Source: Candidatus Coprenecus merdigallinarum (GTDB taxonomy: Bacteria; Bacteroidota; Bacteroidia; Bacteroidales; UBA932). From it: 64,000 nucleotides of DNA. Made by a program: the position numbers and the translations under genes. Under the pieces are notes generated by a model. It did not search any database and was not told the origin of the DNA. It saw only the letters and a program-made list of their open reading frames with translations. Numbering within the stretch: position 1 is the first letter of the stretch; each line of letters opens with the position of its first letter. Shown here piece after piece: positions 26,792 through 35,974 of this stretch. The stretch is taken from NCBI GenBank assembly GCA_018712545.1, contig DVGV01000061.1, positions 62,001 through 126,000 on the forward strand, read 5' to 3'.

Positions 26792-28111
26792 TTACATTCC
26801 CGAACGGCCTTTAAGACGTCCGGTCTTCATCAAACCGTCGTAGTGCCTCATGAGCAGGTGCGATTCGATCTGCTGCAGAGTGTCGAGCACTACGCCTACA
26901 AGGATAAGCAGCGAGGTTCCGCCGTAGAACTGGGAGAACTGGTTGTTTATCCCGAACATCATCGCAAATGCCGGGAGTATCGCCACGATAGCCAGGAAGA
27001 ATGATCCGGGCAGGGTGATACGCGACATGATTGCATCGAGGTAGTCGACAGTCTTCTTTCCGGGCTTCACTCCGGGAATAAAACCGCCGTTCTTCTTCAT
27101 CTCCTCAGCCATCATGTTGGCGTTCACGGTTACTGCGGTGTAGAAGTAAGTGAAGACCACTACAAGGAAGGCGAAGATGAGGTTGTACCAGAATCCGGTA
27201 TAGTCGCTCAATGTAGCCGCGAGCCCCTGGGAAGCGTCGAAACGCGAAAGGAGCAGCGGGAACATCATCAGGGCCTGTGCGAAAATAATCGGCATAACGC
27301 CGGCCGCGTTTATTTTCAGAGGTATATACTGACGGACTCCACCGTACTGACGGTTTCCGACCACTCTCTTGGCATACTGTACAGGTACTTTGCGCACTCC
27401 CTGTACGAGGGCGATGGTGGCAATGAAGATGAGGAAGAGAATCACAATCTCAATGAGGAACATGAGAGCTCCGCCATTGGTCTGGTTGAATCTCTGCGCA
27501 GCTTCAGCGAAGACCGCGAAGGGCAGACGTGCGATGATACCGACCATAATGATCAGGGAGATACCGTTACCGATACCCCTGTCGGTAATACGCTCGCCGA
27601 GCCACATCACGAACATCGTACCTGCCATCAGCACGATGGTTGCAAAGATGTTGAATCCGAAACCCTGTACTAAGAACGCATCTGCGGGCAATTGTGCGTG
27701 AAGGTTGGTAATGTACGCAGGTCCTTGAAGCAGAAGGATTACAATTGTCAGATAGCGTGTCCACTGGTTCATTTTTCTACGTCCGCTCTCCCCTTCTCTC
27801 ATCATTCTCTGGAAGTAGGGGACCATCACACCCAGAAGCTGGATGACAATGGACGCGGAGATGTACGGCATCACTCCCAGCGCGAAGATGGAAGCGTTGC
27901 CGAAAGCGCCGCCGGAAAACATATCCAACAGACTGAGGAGGCCTGTGGAAGCCTGGGCCTCAAGTTCCTGCAGCTTGGTCGGGTCAACACCCGGAACTAC
28001 AATGAAGCACCCGAGGCGGTACACAAGCAAGAGGAGAAAGGTGTATCCCAACCTTTTCCTCAGCTCTTCAATCTTGAAGATATTCTTGATTGTCTGTATA
28101 AATCTTTTCAT
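26792..28111 (-). CDS. secY: Protein translocase channel subunit SecY
   Basis: A 439-residue, ten-helix core subunit of the Sec translocon. Family features include the N-terminal helix following RKRLGYTFLLLLVYRLG, the plug region after GVMPYISASIVIQLL and the cytoplasmic loop with RGIGNGISLII. It lies between rplO and map as in most Bacteroidota. Confidence 0.98.
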   Translation of the reverse strand: MKRFIQTIKNIFKIEELRKRLGYTFLLLLVYRLGCFIVVPGVDPTKLQELEAQASTGLLSLLDMFSGGAFGNASIFALGVMPYISASIVIQLLGVMVPYFQRMMREGESGRRKMNQWTRYLTIVILLLQGPAYITNLHAQLPADAFLVQGFGFNIFATIVLMAGTMFVMWLGERITDRGIGNGISLIIMVGIIARLPFAVFAEAAQRFNQTNGGALMFLIEIVILFLIFIATIALVQGVRKVPVQYAKRVVGNRQYGGVRQYIPLKINAAGVMPIIFAQALMMFPLLLSRFDASQGLAATLSDYTGFWYNLIFAFLVVVFTYFYTAVTVNANMMAEEMKKNGGFIPGVKPGKKTVDYLDAIMSRITLPGSFFLAIVAILPAFAMMFGINNQFSQFYGGTSLLILVGVVLDTLQQIESHLLMRHYDGLMKTGRLKGRSGM

Positions 28112-28126
28112 CGGCCGCTTTTCTTA

Positions 28127-28573
28127 TTAGAGTACTATAGCCTTGCCTTCGAGGGCCTCGATTTTCTCCTTGGCTGACTTGGAGAATGCATCGGCGGTCA
28201 CTTCGAGCTTAGCAGTAAGCTCGCCGTTGCCGAGAATCTTCACCTTGTCGTTCTTGGAAACGAGACCGGCTGAGACGAGTACATCGAAATCGATTACACT
28301 GATGTTCCTCTTCTCGCTCAGTGCCTGAAGGGTGGAAAGGTTCACCGCCTTGTACTCCACTCTGGTGGGGTTCTTGAATCCGAATTTGGGCAGACGTCTC
28401 TGGATAGGCATCTGACCACCCTCGAAACCGATCTTGTGGTGGTAACCGGAGCGGGACTTGGCACCGTTCATACCGCGTGTAGACTGTCCGCCGTGACCGG
28501 AGCCTTCGCCCCTGCCGACACGCTTGACATTCTTACGGGAGCCTTCTGCAGGTGTTAAATTATGTAGTTTCAT
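28127..28573 (-). CDS. rplO: 50S ribosomal protein L15
   Basis: A 148-residue L15 with the Gly- and basic-rich N-terminal tail (RKNVKRVGRGEGSGHGGQST) and the conserved GFEGGQMPIQRRLPKFGF motif. It lies between rpmD and secY. Confidence 0.98.
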   Translation of the reverse strand: MKLHNLTPAEGSRKNVKRVGRGEGSGHGGQSTRGMNGAKSRSGYHHKIGFEGGQMPIQRRLPKFGFKNPTRVEYKAVNLSTLQALSEKRNISVIDFDVLVSAGLVSKNDKVKILGNGELTAKLEVTADAFSKSAKEKIEALEGKAIVL

Positions 28574-28591
28574 CTCTTTTACCTCTTAGAA

Positions 28592-28774
28592 TTAGTTAAT
28601 CTCTTCTACTTTTACAAGATGGAGAACTTTCTGAATCATACCGTTGGTCACGGGAGTCAGCTCTATCTCCACCGACTGGTGCATGCGGCGCAGTCCGAGA
28701 GACTCGAGGTTGGCTCTCTGTCTCTGGGTCGAACCGTTCTTGCTCTTTATCTGAGTAACTTTAACTTTTGCCAT
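28592..28774 (-). CDS. rpmD: 50S ribosomal protein L30
   Basis: A 60-residue bacterial L30 (KVTQIKS, then the LESLGLRRMHQSVE motif). It is located between rpsE and rplO. Confidence 0.96.
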   Translation of the reverse strand: MAKVKVTQIKSKNGSTQRQRANLESLGLRRMHQSVEIELTPVTNGMIQKVLHLVKVEEIN

Positions 28775-28786
28775 TGTCTTGCCTCC

Positions 28787-29305
28787 TTATCCTTTAAATA
28801 CTCTTTGCATGGGGATACCGCGGACCCCGGCGACAGTATAGGCGTCGCGGAGCTCAACGAGGGCTGCGATAGTGGCCTTAACCAGGTTGTGAGGGTTGGA
28901 CGAACCCTTGGACTTAGCCAGCACGTCCTGAACGCCCACTGACTCGAATACGGCACGCATCGCACCTCCGGCCTTCACTCCGGTACCGGGAGCCGCGGGC
29001 TTCATGAATACCCTGGCACCGCCGAACTTGGCCTCCTGCTCGTGAGGGATGGTCCTCTTGTTCAGAGGCACCTTTACGAGATTCTTCTTGGCGTCCTCTA
29101 TGCCCTTGGAGATAGCTGTGGTAACTTCGTTGGCCTTTCCGAGACCATAACCTACCACACCCTTCTCATCGCCCACTACTACGATAGCAGCGAAGCTGAA
29201 GTGGCGTCCGCCTTTGGTTACCTTAGTAACCCTCTGAACTGCTACCAATCTGTCCTTGAGCTCCAGATCGGTGGTTTTTACTTTCTTAACGTTGATATCT
29301 GCCAT
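28787..29305 (-). CDS. rpsE: 30S ribosomal protein S5
   Basis: A 172-residue S5, a protein at the mRNA entry site with a role in decoding accuracy. Both domains are present: the double-stranded RNA-binding-like N-terminal part ([20 protein letters not shown], then [14 protein letters not shown]) and the C-terminal domain ending in [18 protein letters not shown]. Confidence 0.98.
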   Translation of the reverse strand: MADINVKKVKTTDLELKDRLVAVQRVTKVTKGGRHFSFAAIVVVGDEKGVVGYGLGKANEVTTAISKGIEDAKKNLVKVPLNKRTIPHEQEAKFGGARVFMKPAAPGTGVKAGGAMRAVFESVGVQDVLAKSKGSSNPHNLVKATIAALVELRDAYTVAGVRGIPMQRVFKG

Positions 29306-29311
29306 AGTCTC

Positions 29312-29674
29312 TTAGAATTTAAGACCGCCCTCGCGGGCTGCGTCTGCCAAACTTTTAACTCTTCCGTGATAGAGGTAGCCTCCGCGGTCGAAGGAGACGG
29401 TGGAGATACCCTTCTCTACAGCACGCTCGGCGATGAGCTTGCCCACCAGCGCGGCCACCTCTGTGGCGGTCTTGCCCTTGACAGCCTCGGCAAGAGACTT
29501 GTCGTTGGAACCGGCGGACACGAGGGTGATGCCCTTGGTGTCGTCAATCACCTGTACGTAGATCTGCTTGTTGCTTCTGAATACGGACATCCTGGGCCTC
29601 TCGGGGGTACCGTTTACAACCTTGCGGATGCGGTAGCGTATTCTCTGTCTTCTCTGTATTTTAGTCATTGCCAT
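29312..29674 (-). CDS. rplR: 50S ribosomal protein L18
   Basis: A 120-residue L18 that binds 5S rRNA with L5. The basic N terminus ([20 protein letters not shown]) and the C-terminal [20 protein letters not shown] motif are conserved. It lies between rplF and rpsE. Confidence 0.97.
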   Translation of the reverse strand: MAMTKIQRRQRIRYRIRKVVNGTPERPRMSVFRSNKQIYVQVIDDTKGITLVSAGSNDKSLAEAVKGKTATEVAALVGKLIAERAVEKGISTVSFDRGGYLYHGRVKSLADAAREGGLKF

Positions 29675-29690
29675 ATTCCTATCCTCCTAA

Positions 29691-30251
29691 TTATTTAGCG
29701 CCTGCGGACTTACCGGCCTTGCGGCGGAGCTGTTCGCCTACGAACTTGATACCTTTACCCTTGTAAGGCTCGGGAGCGCGCATAGAGCGGATCTTGGCGG
29801 CTACCTGGCCGAGCAGCTGCTTGTCGCAGCTCTTGAGTACGAGAACAGGATTCTGACCTTTCTTCACAGGCTCAGCCTCAGCCTTGATCTCCGAGGGGAG
29901 CATGAAGTGGATGTCGTGAGAGTAACCGAGAGCGAGCTCCAGAATCTGGCCCTTTACCTCGACGCGGTAACCGACACCGATCAGTTCCTGCTTGATAGTG
30001 AAACCGGTGGACACTCCTGTCACCATGTTGTGAATGAGTGCACGGTAGAGTCCGTGCAGGGAACGGTGACGGGGCTGGTCCGTAGGACGTGTTACCGTGA
30101 TTGTATTCCCTTCAACGGATACTTTGATGTCAGGATCAACTTTCTGACTCAGTTGTCCGAGCGGTCCTTTAACCAGTACCACATTGTCGGCGCCGACCGT
30201 TGCGGTCACGCCCTGCGGCAGGTGTACAGGCAATTTTCCAATTCTTGACAT
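29691..30251 (-). CDS. rplF: 50S ribosomal protein L6
   Basis: A 186-residue L6 with its two tandem related domains; the C-terminal domain carries the conserved PEPYKGKGIKF motif. It sits between rpsH and rplR. Confidence 0.98.
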   Translation of the reverse strand: MSRIGKLPVHLPQGVTATVGADNVVLVKGPLGQLSQKVDPDIKVSVEGNTITVTRPTDQPRHRSLHGLYRALIHNMVTGVSTGFTIKQELIGVGYRVEVKGQILELALGYSHDIHFMLPSEIKAEAEPVKKGQNPVLVLKSCDKQLLGQVAAKIRSMRAPEPYKGKGIKFVGEQLRRKAGKSAGAK

Positions 30252-30272
30252 TGTATTCTTACTTTTTTAACA

Positions 30273-30668
30273 TTAATAAACATAACAGAGCACCTCGCCT
30301 CCGACGTTCATATCCTTGGCTTCCTTGTCGGTGATGATACCCTTGGAAGTAGAGAGGATGGCGATACCCATGCCGTTGAGCACGCGGGGCATGTCCTCTA
30401 CTCCGACATACTTTCTAAGACCGGGGGTCGAGACCCTCTGGATCTTCTTGACGGCAGCCTGCTTGGTAGCGGGATGATACTTCAGGGCTATCTTGATGGT
30501 GTTGTAGGGAGTACCCTCCACCAGCTTGTAGCTGAGGATGTAACCCTTCTCATGGAGAATACGGGTAATCTCCATCTTCATTTTGGACGCAGGAATCTCA
30601 ACGATTTTGTGCTTTGCGAGATACGCGTTTCTGACTCTCGTCAGGTAATCTGCTATTGGATCAGTCAT
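30273..30668 (-). CDS. rpsH: 30S ribosomal protein S8
   Basis: A 131-residue S8, the central-domain 16S rRNA binder and, in E. coli, translational repressor of the spc operon. The start is the ATG at 30666-30668 (MTDPIADYLTRVRNA), the family's usual N terminus. A longer frame begins 17 codons earlier but is not supported by homologues. The C-terminal motif STSKGIITDKEA is intact. Confidence 0.97.
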   Translation of the reverse strand: MTDPIADYLTRVRNAYLAKHKIVEIPASKMKMEITRILHEKGYILSYKLVEGTPYNTIKIALKYHPATKQAAVKKIQRVSTPGLRKYVGVEDMPRVLNGMGIAILSTSKGIITDKEAKDMNVGGEVLCYVY

Positions 30669-30749
30669 TTTGTTTGTTTTGTTTTGGTGGTTCGACGCCT
30701 TTCGGCGCCCGATATCCAATGGTTTATAAATTAATTTGTTTGATTTCTT

Positions 30750-31019
30750 CTACCAGGAAGCTTTTCTTACTCCGGGAATCAGACCCTTACTTGCCATTTC
30801 CCTGAACTGAATACGGCTGATGCCGAAAACACGCATGTAGCCTTTGGGACGTCCGGTGATGGAGCAACGGTTGTGCTGACGGCAGGGACTCGAGTTCTTG
30901 GGGAGTCTGTCGAGAGCGGCCCAGTCGCCGGCTTCCTTGAGAGCTTTACGTTTTTCTGCGTATTTAGCGCACATTCTCGCACGTTTCACTTCGCGTGCCT
31001 TCATTGATTCTTTTGCCAT
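30750..31019 (-). CDS. rpsN: 30S ribosomal protein S14 (zinc-independent form)
   Basis: An 89-residue S14 of the long, C-minus type: no CxxC pairs, and the conserved C terminus [24 protein letters not shown] (shared part). It lies between rplE and rpsH. Confidence 0.97.
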   Translation of the reverse strand: MAKESMKAREVKRARMCAKYAEKRKALKEAGDWAALDRLPKNSSPCRQHNRCSITGRPKGYMRVFGISRIQFREMASKGLIPGVRKASW

Positions 31020-31026
31020 ATCTTAT

Positions 31027-31632
31027 TTACGATTTTTTGTTCTTAAAAGGCAGTCCGAATTCACGGAGGAGAGCATGGGCATGCTCGTCATTCTCTGTGG
31101 ATGTCACAAAGGTTATCTCAAGTCCGAAAATCTTGGTAATCTTGTCAATGTCGATCTCGGGGAAGATAATCTGCTCCTTGATGCCGAGGGTGTAGTTACC
31201 GCGGCCGTCAAACTTCTCGTTGATACCGTTGAAGTCACGGATACGGGGAAGTGAAACGGCGATAAGCCTCTCGAGGAACTCATACATACGGGCACCCCTG
31301 AGCGTAACTTTAACACCGATTGCCTGTCCGCGACGGAGCTTGAAGTTGGAGATATCCTTTCTGGAATATGTGGTCACGGCCTTCTGTCCTGCGATGGCTG
31401 TGAGCTCCTGCTGGGCAACCTCGACGAGCTTCTTGTCGCCGGTAGCATCGCCGATACCCTGGTTGAGGGTAATCTTCACGAGCTTGGGCACCTGCATTAC
31501 AGTTGCGAAACCGAACTCCTTCTGGAGCTTGGCCACGATTTCCTCTTTGTATTTTTTCTGGAGGTTAGGAACGTATCCTTCCAAGCTTACTTTCTGCTCC
31601 TGCTTGGCCTCTTCTACTTTTTTCTTTGCCAT
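31027..31632 (-). CDS. rplE: 50S ribosomal protein L5
   Basis: A 201-residue L5, which binds 5S rRNA in the central protuberance. It is longer than the usual 180 residues because of an N-terminal Lys/Glu-rich extension (about the first 18 residues) before [12 protein letters not shown]. The core motif [17 protein letters not shown] and the C-terminal [11 protein letters not shown] are intact. The stop is followed closely by rpsN; the start abuts the rplX stop. Confidence 0.97.
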   Translation of the reverse strand: MAKKKVEEAKQEQKVSLEGYVPNLQKKYKEEIVAKLQKEFGFATVMQVPKLVKITLNQGIGDATGDKKLVEVAQQELTAIAGQKAVTTYSRKDISNFKLRRGQAIGVKVTLRGARMYEFLERLIAVSLPRIRDFNGINEKFDGRGNYTLGIKEQIIFPEIDIDKITKIFGLEITFVTSTENDEHAHALLREFGLPFKNKKS

Positions 31633-31955
31633 TATTTAATCTCCTCTCCTGATTTTTTAGCGTAACGGACCAGTTTTCCATTCTCGCCCATACGGCGGCC
31701 GATCCTGGTGGGACCTCCTTTTGCGGGGTCGACTACCTGGAGGTTGGAAATATGGATTCCGGCTTCCTGTTTGATAATTCCGCCCTGAGGATGCTTTGCA
31801 TTGGGCTTGGTGTGCTTGCTCACCATGTTGACACCCTCCACGATGGCGCGGTCCTTCTTGGTGATGATCTCCAGAACCTTTCCGGTCTTGCCCTTATCGT
31901 TGCCGGCGTTCACGTAGACCATGTCTCCTTTCTTGATATGTAATTTCTTGTTCAT
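31632..31955 (-). CDS. rplX: 50S ribosomal protein L24
   Basis: A 107-residue L24 with a KOW motif ([21 protein letters not shown]) at the N terminus. It is an assembly initiator of the large subunit and lies between rplN and rplE. Confidence 0.97.
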   Translation of the reverse strand: MNKKLHIKKGDMVYVNAGNDKGKTGKVLEIITKKDRAIVEGVNMVSKHTKPNAKHPQGGIIKQEAGIHISNLQVVDPAKGGPTRIGRRMGENGKLVRYAKKSGEEIK

Positions 31956-31973
31956 GTCTGTACCTCCTATATA

Positions 31974-32339
31974 TTAAAGTACCTCGGGTGCAAGAGAGAC
32001 AATCTTCATGTAGTTGTCGCGCAGCTCACGGGCAACGGGGCCGAAGATACGGGTTCCGCGGACCTCGCCCTGGTTGTTCAAAAGCACGCAGGCATTGTCG
32101 TCAAAACGGATGTACGAGCCGTCGGCACGACGGATCTCTTTCTTGGTGCGCACTACAACGGCTTTGGATACCGATCCCTTCTTGGCGTCACCGCCGGGGA
32201 TAGCGCTCTTGACAGCGACTACAATCTTGTCGCCGACGCTGGCATAACGGCGGCGGGTACCTCCGAGTACACGGATGCAGAGCACCTCTTTAGCACCGCT
32301 GTTGTCAGCTACCATTAAACGTGATTCCTGTTGTATCAT
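31974..32339 (-). CDS. rplN: 50S ribosomal protein L14
   Basis: A 121-residue L14 with the conserved start [19 protein letters not shown] and the [11 protein letters not shown] motif. It lies between rpsQ and rplX, one base from rpsQ. Confidence 0.98.
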   Translation of the reverse strand: MIQQESRLMVADNSGAKEVLCIRVLGGTRRRYASVGDKIVVAVKSAIPGGDAKKGSVSKAVVVRTKKEIRRADGSYIRFDDNACVLLNNQGEVRGTRIFGPVARELRDNYMKIVSLAPEVL

Positions 32340-32340
32340 T

Positions 32341-32595
32341 TTACTTCACTTTTTCTACGATTTCTACTAATCTCCAGCGTTTGGTCTTGCTCAGGGGACG
32401 GGTCTCCATGATGCGGACTGTATCGCCTTCGTCGCATGTGTTCTTCTCGTCATGAGCGACGAACTTGGTGGTCTTGTTCACGAACTTGCCGTAAATAGGG
32501 TGTTTTTCCTTAACCTTTACAGCCACGATGATGGACTTGTCCATCTTGTTGCTGACCACCACACCGATTCTTTCCTTACGTAAATTTCTTTCCAT
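32341..32595 (-). CDS. rpsQ: 30S ribosomal protein S17
   Basis: An 84-residue S17, an OB-fold primary 16S rRNA-binding protein; the motifs [19 protein letters not shown] and [16 protein letters not shown] are conserved. Confidence 0.97.
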   Translation of the reverse strand: MERNLRKERIGVVVSNKMDKSIIVAVKVKEKHPIYGKFVNKTTKFVAHDEKNTCDEGDTVRIMETRPLSKTKRWRLVEIVEKVK

Positions 32596-32600
32596 AGCGG

Positions 32601-32807
32601 TTACTCTTCTACTTTAGCCTGTTTTTCCTTTTCGGTCAGGATGGTGAGCATACGGGCGATGTCCTTTCCTGCCTTTCTGATCTTTGAGGTGTCCTCGATG
32701 GGGGAGACGGCATGGTTGAGCTTCATCTGCGCCAGGTTGGCCTTCTCGGTCTCGATGCGCTCGCGCAGGTCCTTGATAGACATTTCTCTGATTTCCTTGG
32801 GTTTCAT
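32601..32807 (-). CDS. rpmC: 50S ribosomal protein L29
   Basis: A 68-residue helical hairpin protein at the polypeptide exit tunnel; it begins [19 protein letters not shown], typical of L29. It lies between rplP and rpsQ. Confidence 0.96.
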   Translation of the reverse strand: MKPKEIREMSIKDLRERIETEKANLAQMKLNHAVSPIEDTSKIRKAGKDIARMLTILTEKEKQAKVEE

Positions 32808-32825
32808 TTCTTCTCCTCCGGTTTA

Positions 32826-33248
32826 TTACTGTTCAACATAATCTCTGCGGACCACGAACTTGGTGGTTACGGGCAGCTTCTGGGCTCCGAGACGGAGAGC
32901 TTCCTTAGCCACTTCCATGGGCACGCCCTCTGCTTCTATGAGCATACGGCCGGGAGTGATAGGTGCTACGAATCCCTCGGGATTACCTTTACCTTTACCC
33001 ATACGTACCTCAGCGGGTTTCTTCGTGTAAGGTTTGTCAGGGAAAACGCGAATCCAAATCTTACCTTCACGTTTCATGTAACGCACTACAGCCTGACGGG
33101 CAGCCTCAATCTGCTGACCTGTGAGCCATGCCGACTCTAGGGTCTTGATACCGAAAGAGCCGAAAGAAAGCTCAGTACCACGGTGAGCATTTCCTTTCAT
33201 GCGGCCTTTCTGCTGCCTTCTGAACTTGGTTTTCTTTGGTTGTAACAT
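32826..33248 (-). CDS. rplP: 50S ribosomal protein L16
   Basis: A 140-residue L16 near the peptidyl-transferase centre and A-site tRNA. It begins [19 protein letters not shown] and has the conserved segment [20 protein letters not shown]. It is the first gene of the superoperon here: rpsC, which normally precedes it, is absent, and a promoter is visible directly upstream at 33317-33347. Confidence 0.98.
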   Translation of the reverse strand: MLQPKKTKFRRQQKGRMKGNAHRGTELSFGSFGIKTLESAWLTGQQIEAARQAVVRYMKREGKIWIRVFPDKPYTKKPAEVRMGKGKGNPEGFVAPITPGRMLIEAEGVPMEVAKEALRLGAQKLPVTTKFVVRRDYVEQ

Positions 33249-33316
33249 TGTCTATACTTTTTGTAAGTCTATTATTTCCAGTCAACTAAATATAGTTCCC
33301 CCATTAAACGGGGCTG

Positions 33317-33347
33317 CAAAGATATTACAAATTCCTGTAACACCAAA
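33317..33347 (-). promoter_or_regulatory. rplP: Strong promoter of the rplP-rplQ superoperon
   Basis: The minus strand reads TTTG at 33347-33344 and TATCTTTG at 33324-33317 with a 19-base spacer, an excellent match to the TTTG/TAnnTTTG promoter consensus of Bacteroidota. It shows that the shortened superoperon is transcribed from its own promoter at rplP. Confidence 0.8.
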
Positions 33348-33433
33348 CTTTTTTGAAGATTTTTTAGAAAAATTTTTCAGCATTTTCGACCGGACTATTT
33401 GAAGGTCAACCTACGGGCGGTCAGCAGCTTAAG

Positions 33434-33510
33434 AAAATATAAACATTTTCAGGAGATGCGTTTTGGACGCGGATGCCGCGGCTTTGGCGGGGCAAAATAT
33501 AAATATCTTC
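33434..33510. repeat. Imperfect 17-base direct repeat between divergent promoters
   Basis: AAAATATAAACATTTTC (33434-33450) and AAAATATAAATATCTTC (33494-33510) match at 15 of 17 positions and are 60 bases apart, with a GC-rich segment between. They could be paired regulator sites or a rearrangement scar. Confidence 0.5.
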
Positions 33511-33563
33511 ACATTTTTTAGAGAATCGCTGTTTTCAAAAGCCATACATAAATGAATTTGTAG

Positions 33564-33571
33564 TATCTTTG
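33564..33571 (+). promoter_or_regulatory. -7 box of the NagB-like gene
   Basis: TATCTTTG matches TAnnTTTG; it ends 23 bases before the ATG at 33595. A GTG codon overlapping its last base is therefore not the start. No good -33 TTTG was seen. Confidence 0.5.
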
Positions 33572-33594
33572 TGACACAAAAAATTACCTTTGGT

Positions 33595-35910
33595 ATGAAG
33601 AACAACTTTACAAATGTCGAGAAAGCCTATGCAGGCTCAGTAGAACACAGATTTCCTACCAACATCCCTTACATCACAGTAGAGAATTTCCCCAAGCTGG
33701 GCAAACTGACAGCGTTCAGATTCCTGGAGTGGGCGGCAGAGCATCCGGACGGAGTCATCAGCCTTCCTACAGGCAAGACTCCCGAGTATTTTATCGCATG
33801 GGTCCAGAAAATCCTGAAAGAATGGGACACCGCAGAAGGAGCGGCCCTGAGGGCAGAGAACGGACTGCACACCACTAAAAAGCCCGATCTCAGAGGACTC
33901 CATTTCGTACAGATAGATGAGTTCTACCCCATCGATCCCAGACAGCACAACAGCTTCTACAACTACGTTCAGAAATACTACGTCGAGGACTTCGGTCTGG
34001 ACGCATCGAAGGGCATCTTCATCAACTGCGAGCAGATTCCCCTCGTAGACGGCAAGCACTTCACCGAGGTATTCCCCGACGGAGTCATCGACCTGAGCCT
34101 GCGCTACCGCGACGCCAAGTCAGCCGCAGAGAAGATGAAACAGAAATCCATCTTCATGATTGACAACTGGTGCGCCGAGTACGACCAGAAGGTCAGGGAC
34201 CTCGGAGGCATCGGATTCTTCCTCGGAGGTATCGGCCCTGACGGACACATCGCCTTCAACGTCCGCGGCAGCGATCCTCACTCCACCACACGCCTGACCC
34301 ACACCAACTACGAGACCCAGGCAGCCGCTGCCAGCGACCTCGGAGGCATCGAGATCTCCCGTATCAAGCCCGTCATCACCATCGGACTGGAGACCATCAC
34401 CCATAATCCCGACGCAGTCGCCATCATCTTCGCCGCAGGAGAGGCCAAGGCTCCCGTCGTAGCGGACGCTCTCGAGAAGACACCCTGCAACCTTTACCCC
34501 GCATCGGTGCTCACCAAGCTGCCCAACGCGCGCTTCTACCTTACTACAGGAGCGGCTTCCATGCTGCATGAGTCTGTTTATCATTATTACGCGGACTCAC
34601 CCTGGTCCCAGGAGAAGACTGACCGAGCCGTTCTCGACTGCTGCAACCGCATCGGCAAGTACGGCGACAAGATTACACTCGAGGACCTCAAGGCCGACGA
34701 GTACTGCAGCATGATTCCCGACCTGAACGAGAACACGATACAGACCGTCATCGACTCTCTGACCAAGAAGATTGCCCGCGGTACCTCGACCTGGAGCAAC
34801 CAGACCTTCTACTATACAGGTCCCCACCACGACGATATTCTCCTCGGCCTGCTGCCCCACATCCACAGGGTATCCCGCAACGAGACCAACGACTCACACT
34901 TCTCGGTAATGACCTCCGGCTTCAACGCCGTGACCAACCACTTCCTTATCGACGCCCTGAACGAGACCATCGGTTTCCTCGATGCAGGCAGAATCCAGAT
35001 GACAGACTATCCCGACTTCTTCACCGAAGGCTGGAAACTCAAACGCGAGAAAGACATCTACCACTCTCTGATCAACGTTGCTTCCGGAAACGAAGAGGAG
35101 CGCAAGAGAGGCCGTTCACACCGCCTGGTCCGCGACTTCATCGAAATCTACGGCGTGAAGAACAAAGAGGAGCTGCGCGCCAAGATTCTCGACGTGATCG
35201 ACGAGACCCGCCACAGCTATGACGGCCAGAAGATGTCCGCCGACATCCGCCTGCTCAAGGGTATGATCCGTGAGTTCGAGGAGGAGCTGGTATGGGGCTT
35301 CTTCGGAATCAAGAACGAGAACGTACACCACCTCCGCCTGGGCTTCTACACCGGCGACATCTTCACCGAGCAGCCCAACCGCGAGAGGGACGTAGAGCCT
35401 ATCCTCCAGGAGCTGCGCGAGATCAAGCCCACCGTCATCAGCATCGCCTTCGATCCAGAGGGCAGCGGTCCCGACACCCACTACAAGGTACTCCAGGCCA
35501 TCGCAGACGCCATCCGCGAATGGGGCAAGGAGACAGACCTGAGCAATCTCAAGATCTGGGGCTACCGCAACGTATGGTACCGCTTCCTTCCCTCAGAGGC
35601 AACACACATCGTTCCCGTATCGCTCAACGCCATGAGTGTGTTTGACAACGCGTTCTGCAACTGCTACGCCTCGCAGGTCAACGCCGACTTCCCCAGCTAC
35701 ATGCTCGACGGCAAGTTCAGCGACCTGGCAAAGATCGTCTGGGTGGACCAGCTCAACAAGGTACAGCACGTGCTCGGCAAGCCGTTCTTCTACCAGAACC
35801 CCAGTCCCAGGCTCAGGACCACACACGGCCTCCTGTTCTTCAAGGAGATGGATGTAGAGGAATTCCTCAAGTCCGCACGCGAGCTGCAGAAATCCATGAC
35901 CAACGCCTAA
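33595..35910 (+). CDS. NagB-like sugar-phosphate deaminase/isomerase fused to a PIG-L-like domain
   Basis: A 771-residue two-domain protein. Residues 30-330 are a glucosamine-6-phosphate deaminase-like domain with LPTGKTP (57-63), the IDEFYPI active-site acid (107-113) and GIGPDGHIAFN (212-222). From about 400 on it resembles PIG-L/LmbE deacetylases: PHHDD at 410-414 takes the place of the PHPDD metal motif, and GPDTHYKV near 625-632 the place of the second. Together these could deacetylate and deaminate amino-sugar phosphates, but the activity is inferred. Homologues annotated as NagB-like proteins occur widely in Bacteroides. It stands alone, read away from the ribosomal operon. The start at 33595 gives a normal N terminus. 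Confidence 0.82.
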   Translation: MKNNFTNVEKAYAGSVEHRFPTNIPYITVENFPKLGKLTAFRFLEWAAEHPDGVISLPTGKTPEYFIAWVQKILKEWDTAEGAALRAENGLHTTKKPDLRGLHFVQIDEFYPIDPRQHNSFYNYVQKYYVEDFGLDASKGIFINCEQIPLVDGKHFTEVFPDGVIDLSLRYRDAKSAAEKMKQKSIFMIDNWCAEYDQKVRDLGGIGFFLGGIGPDGHIAFNVRGSDPHSTTRLTHTNYETQAAAASDLGGIEISRIKPVITIGLETITHNPDAVAIIFAAGEAKAPVVADALEKTPCNLYPASVLTKLPNARFYLTTGAASMLHESVYHYYADSPWSQEKTDRAVLDCCNRIGKYGDKITLEDLKADEYCSMIPDLNENTIQTVIDSLTKKIARGTSTWSNQTFYYTGPHHDDILLGLLPHIHRVSRNETNDSHFSVMTSGFNAVTNHFLIDALNETIGFLDAGRIQMTDYPDFFTEGWKLKREKDIYHSLINVASGNEEERKRGRSHRLVRDFIEIYGVKNKEELRAKILDVIDETRHSYDGQKMSADIRLLKGMIREFEEELVWGFFGIKNENVHHLRLGFYTGDIFTEQPNRERDVEPILQELREIKPTVISIAFDPEGSGPDTHYKVLQAIADAIREWGKETDLSNLKIWGYRNVWYRFLPSEATHIVPVSLNAMSVFDNAFCNCYASQVNADFPSYMLDGKFSDLAKIVWVDQLNKVQHVLGKPFFYQNPSPRLRTTHGLLFFKEMDVEEFLKSARELQKSMTNA

Positions 35911-35931
35911 TAAGGCAGGGTCAGCAGACTG

Positions 35932-35974
35932 AAATACGGTGCGCCGGTCACACTTTAGCCGGCACACCGTATTT
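35932..35974. terminator. Bidirectional terminator between the NagB-like gene and the GRE activase
   Basis: An inverted repeat (AAATACGGTGCGCCGG and CCGGCACACCGTATTT, one mismatch) is flanked by A and T runs on the two strands. One arm, 35959 onward, lies inside the last codons of the activase gene, whose stop is at 35948-35950. Confidence 0.8.

Larger units (their letters stand above)
33249..33594. other. Intergenic region between rplP and the NagB-like gene
   Basis: A 346-base gap holding divergent promoters: a minus-strand promoter for rplP (33317-33347) and a plus-strand -7 box at 33564-33571. The rplP leader carries a small CCCC...GGGG hairpin (about 33298-33313) at the expected transcript start. 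Between them lies an imperfect direct repeat of 17 bases (33434-33450 and 33494-33510) flanking a GC-rich stretch. No gene or remnant of rpsC could be recognised by eye. Confidence 0.6.

Noticed and set aside
33376..33560. A remnant of rpsC or of a mobile element in the rplP/NagB gap
   Set aside because: No frame resembling S3 and no terminal inverted repeats or target duplications could be seen; only the imperfect 17-base direct repeat was kept.
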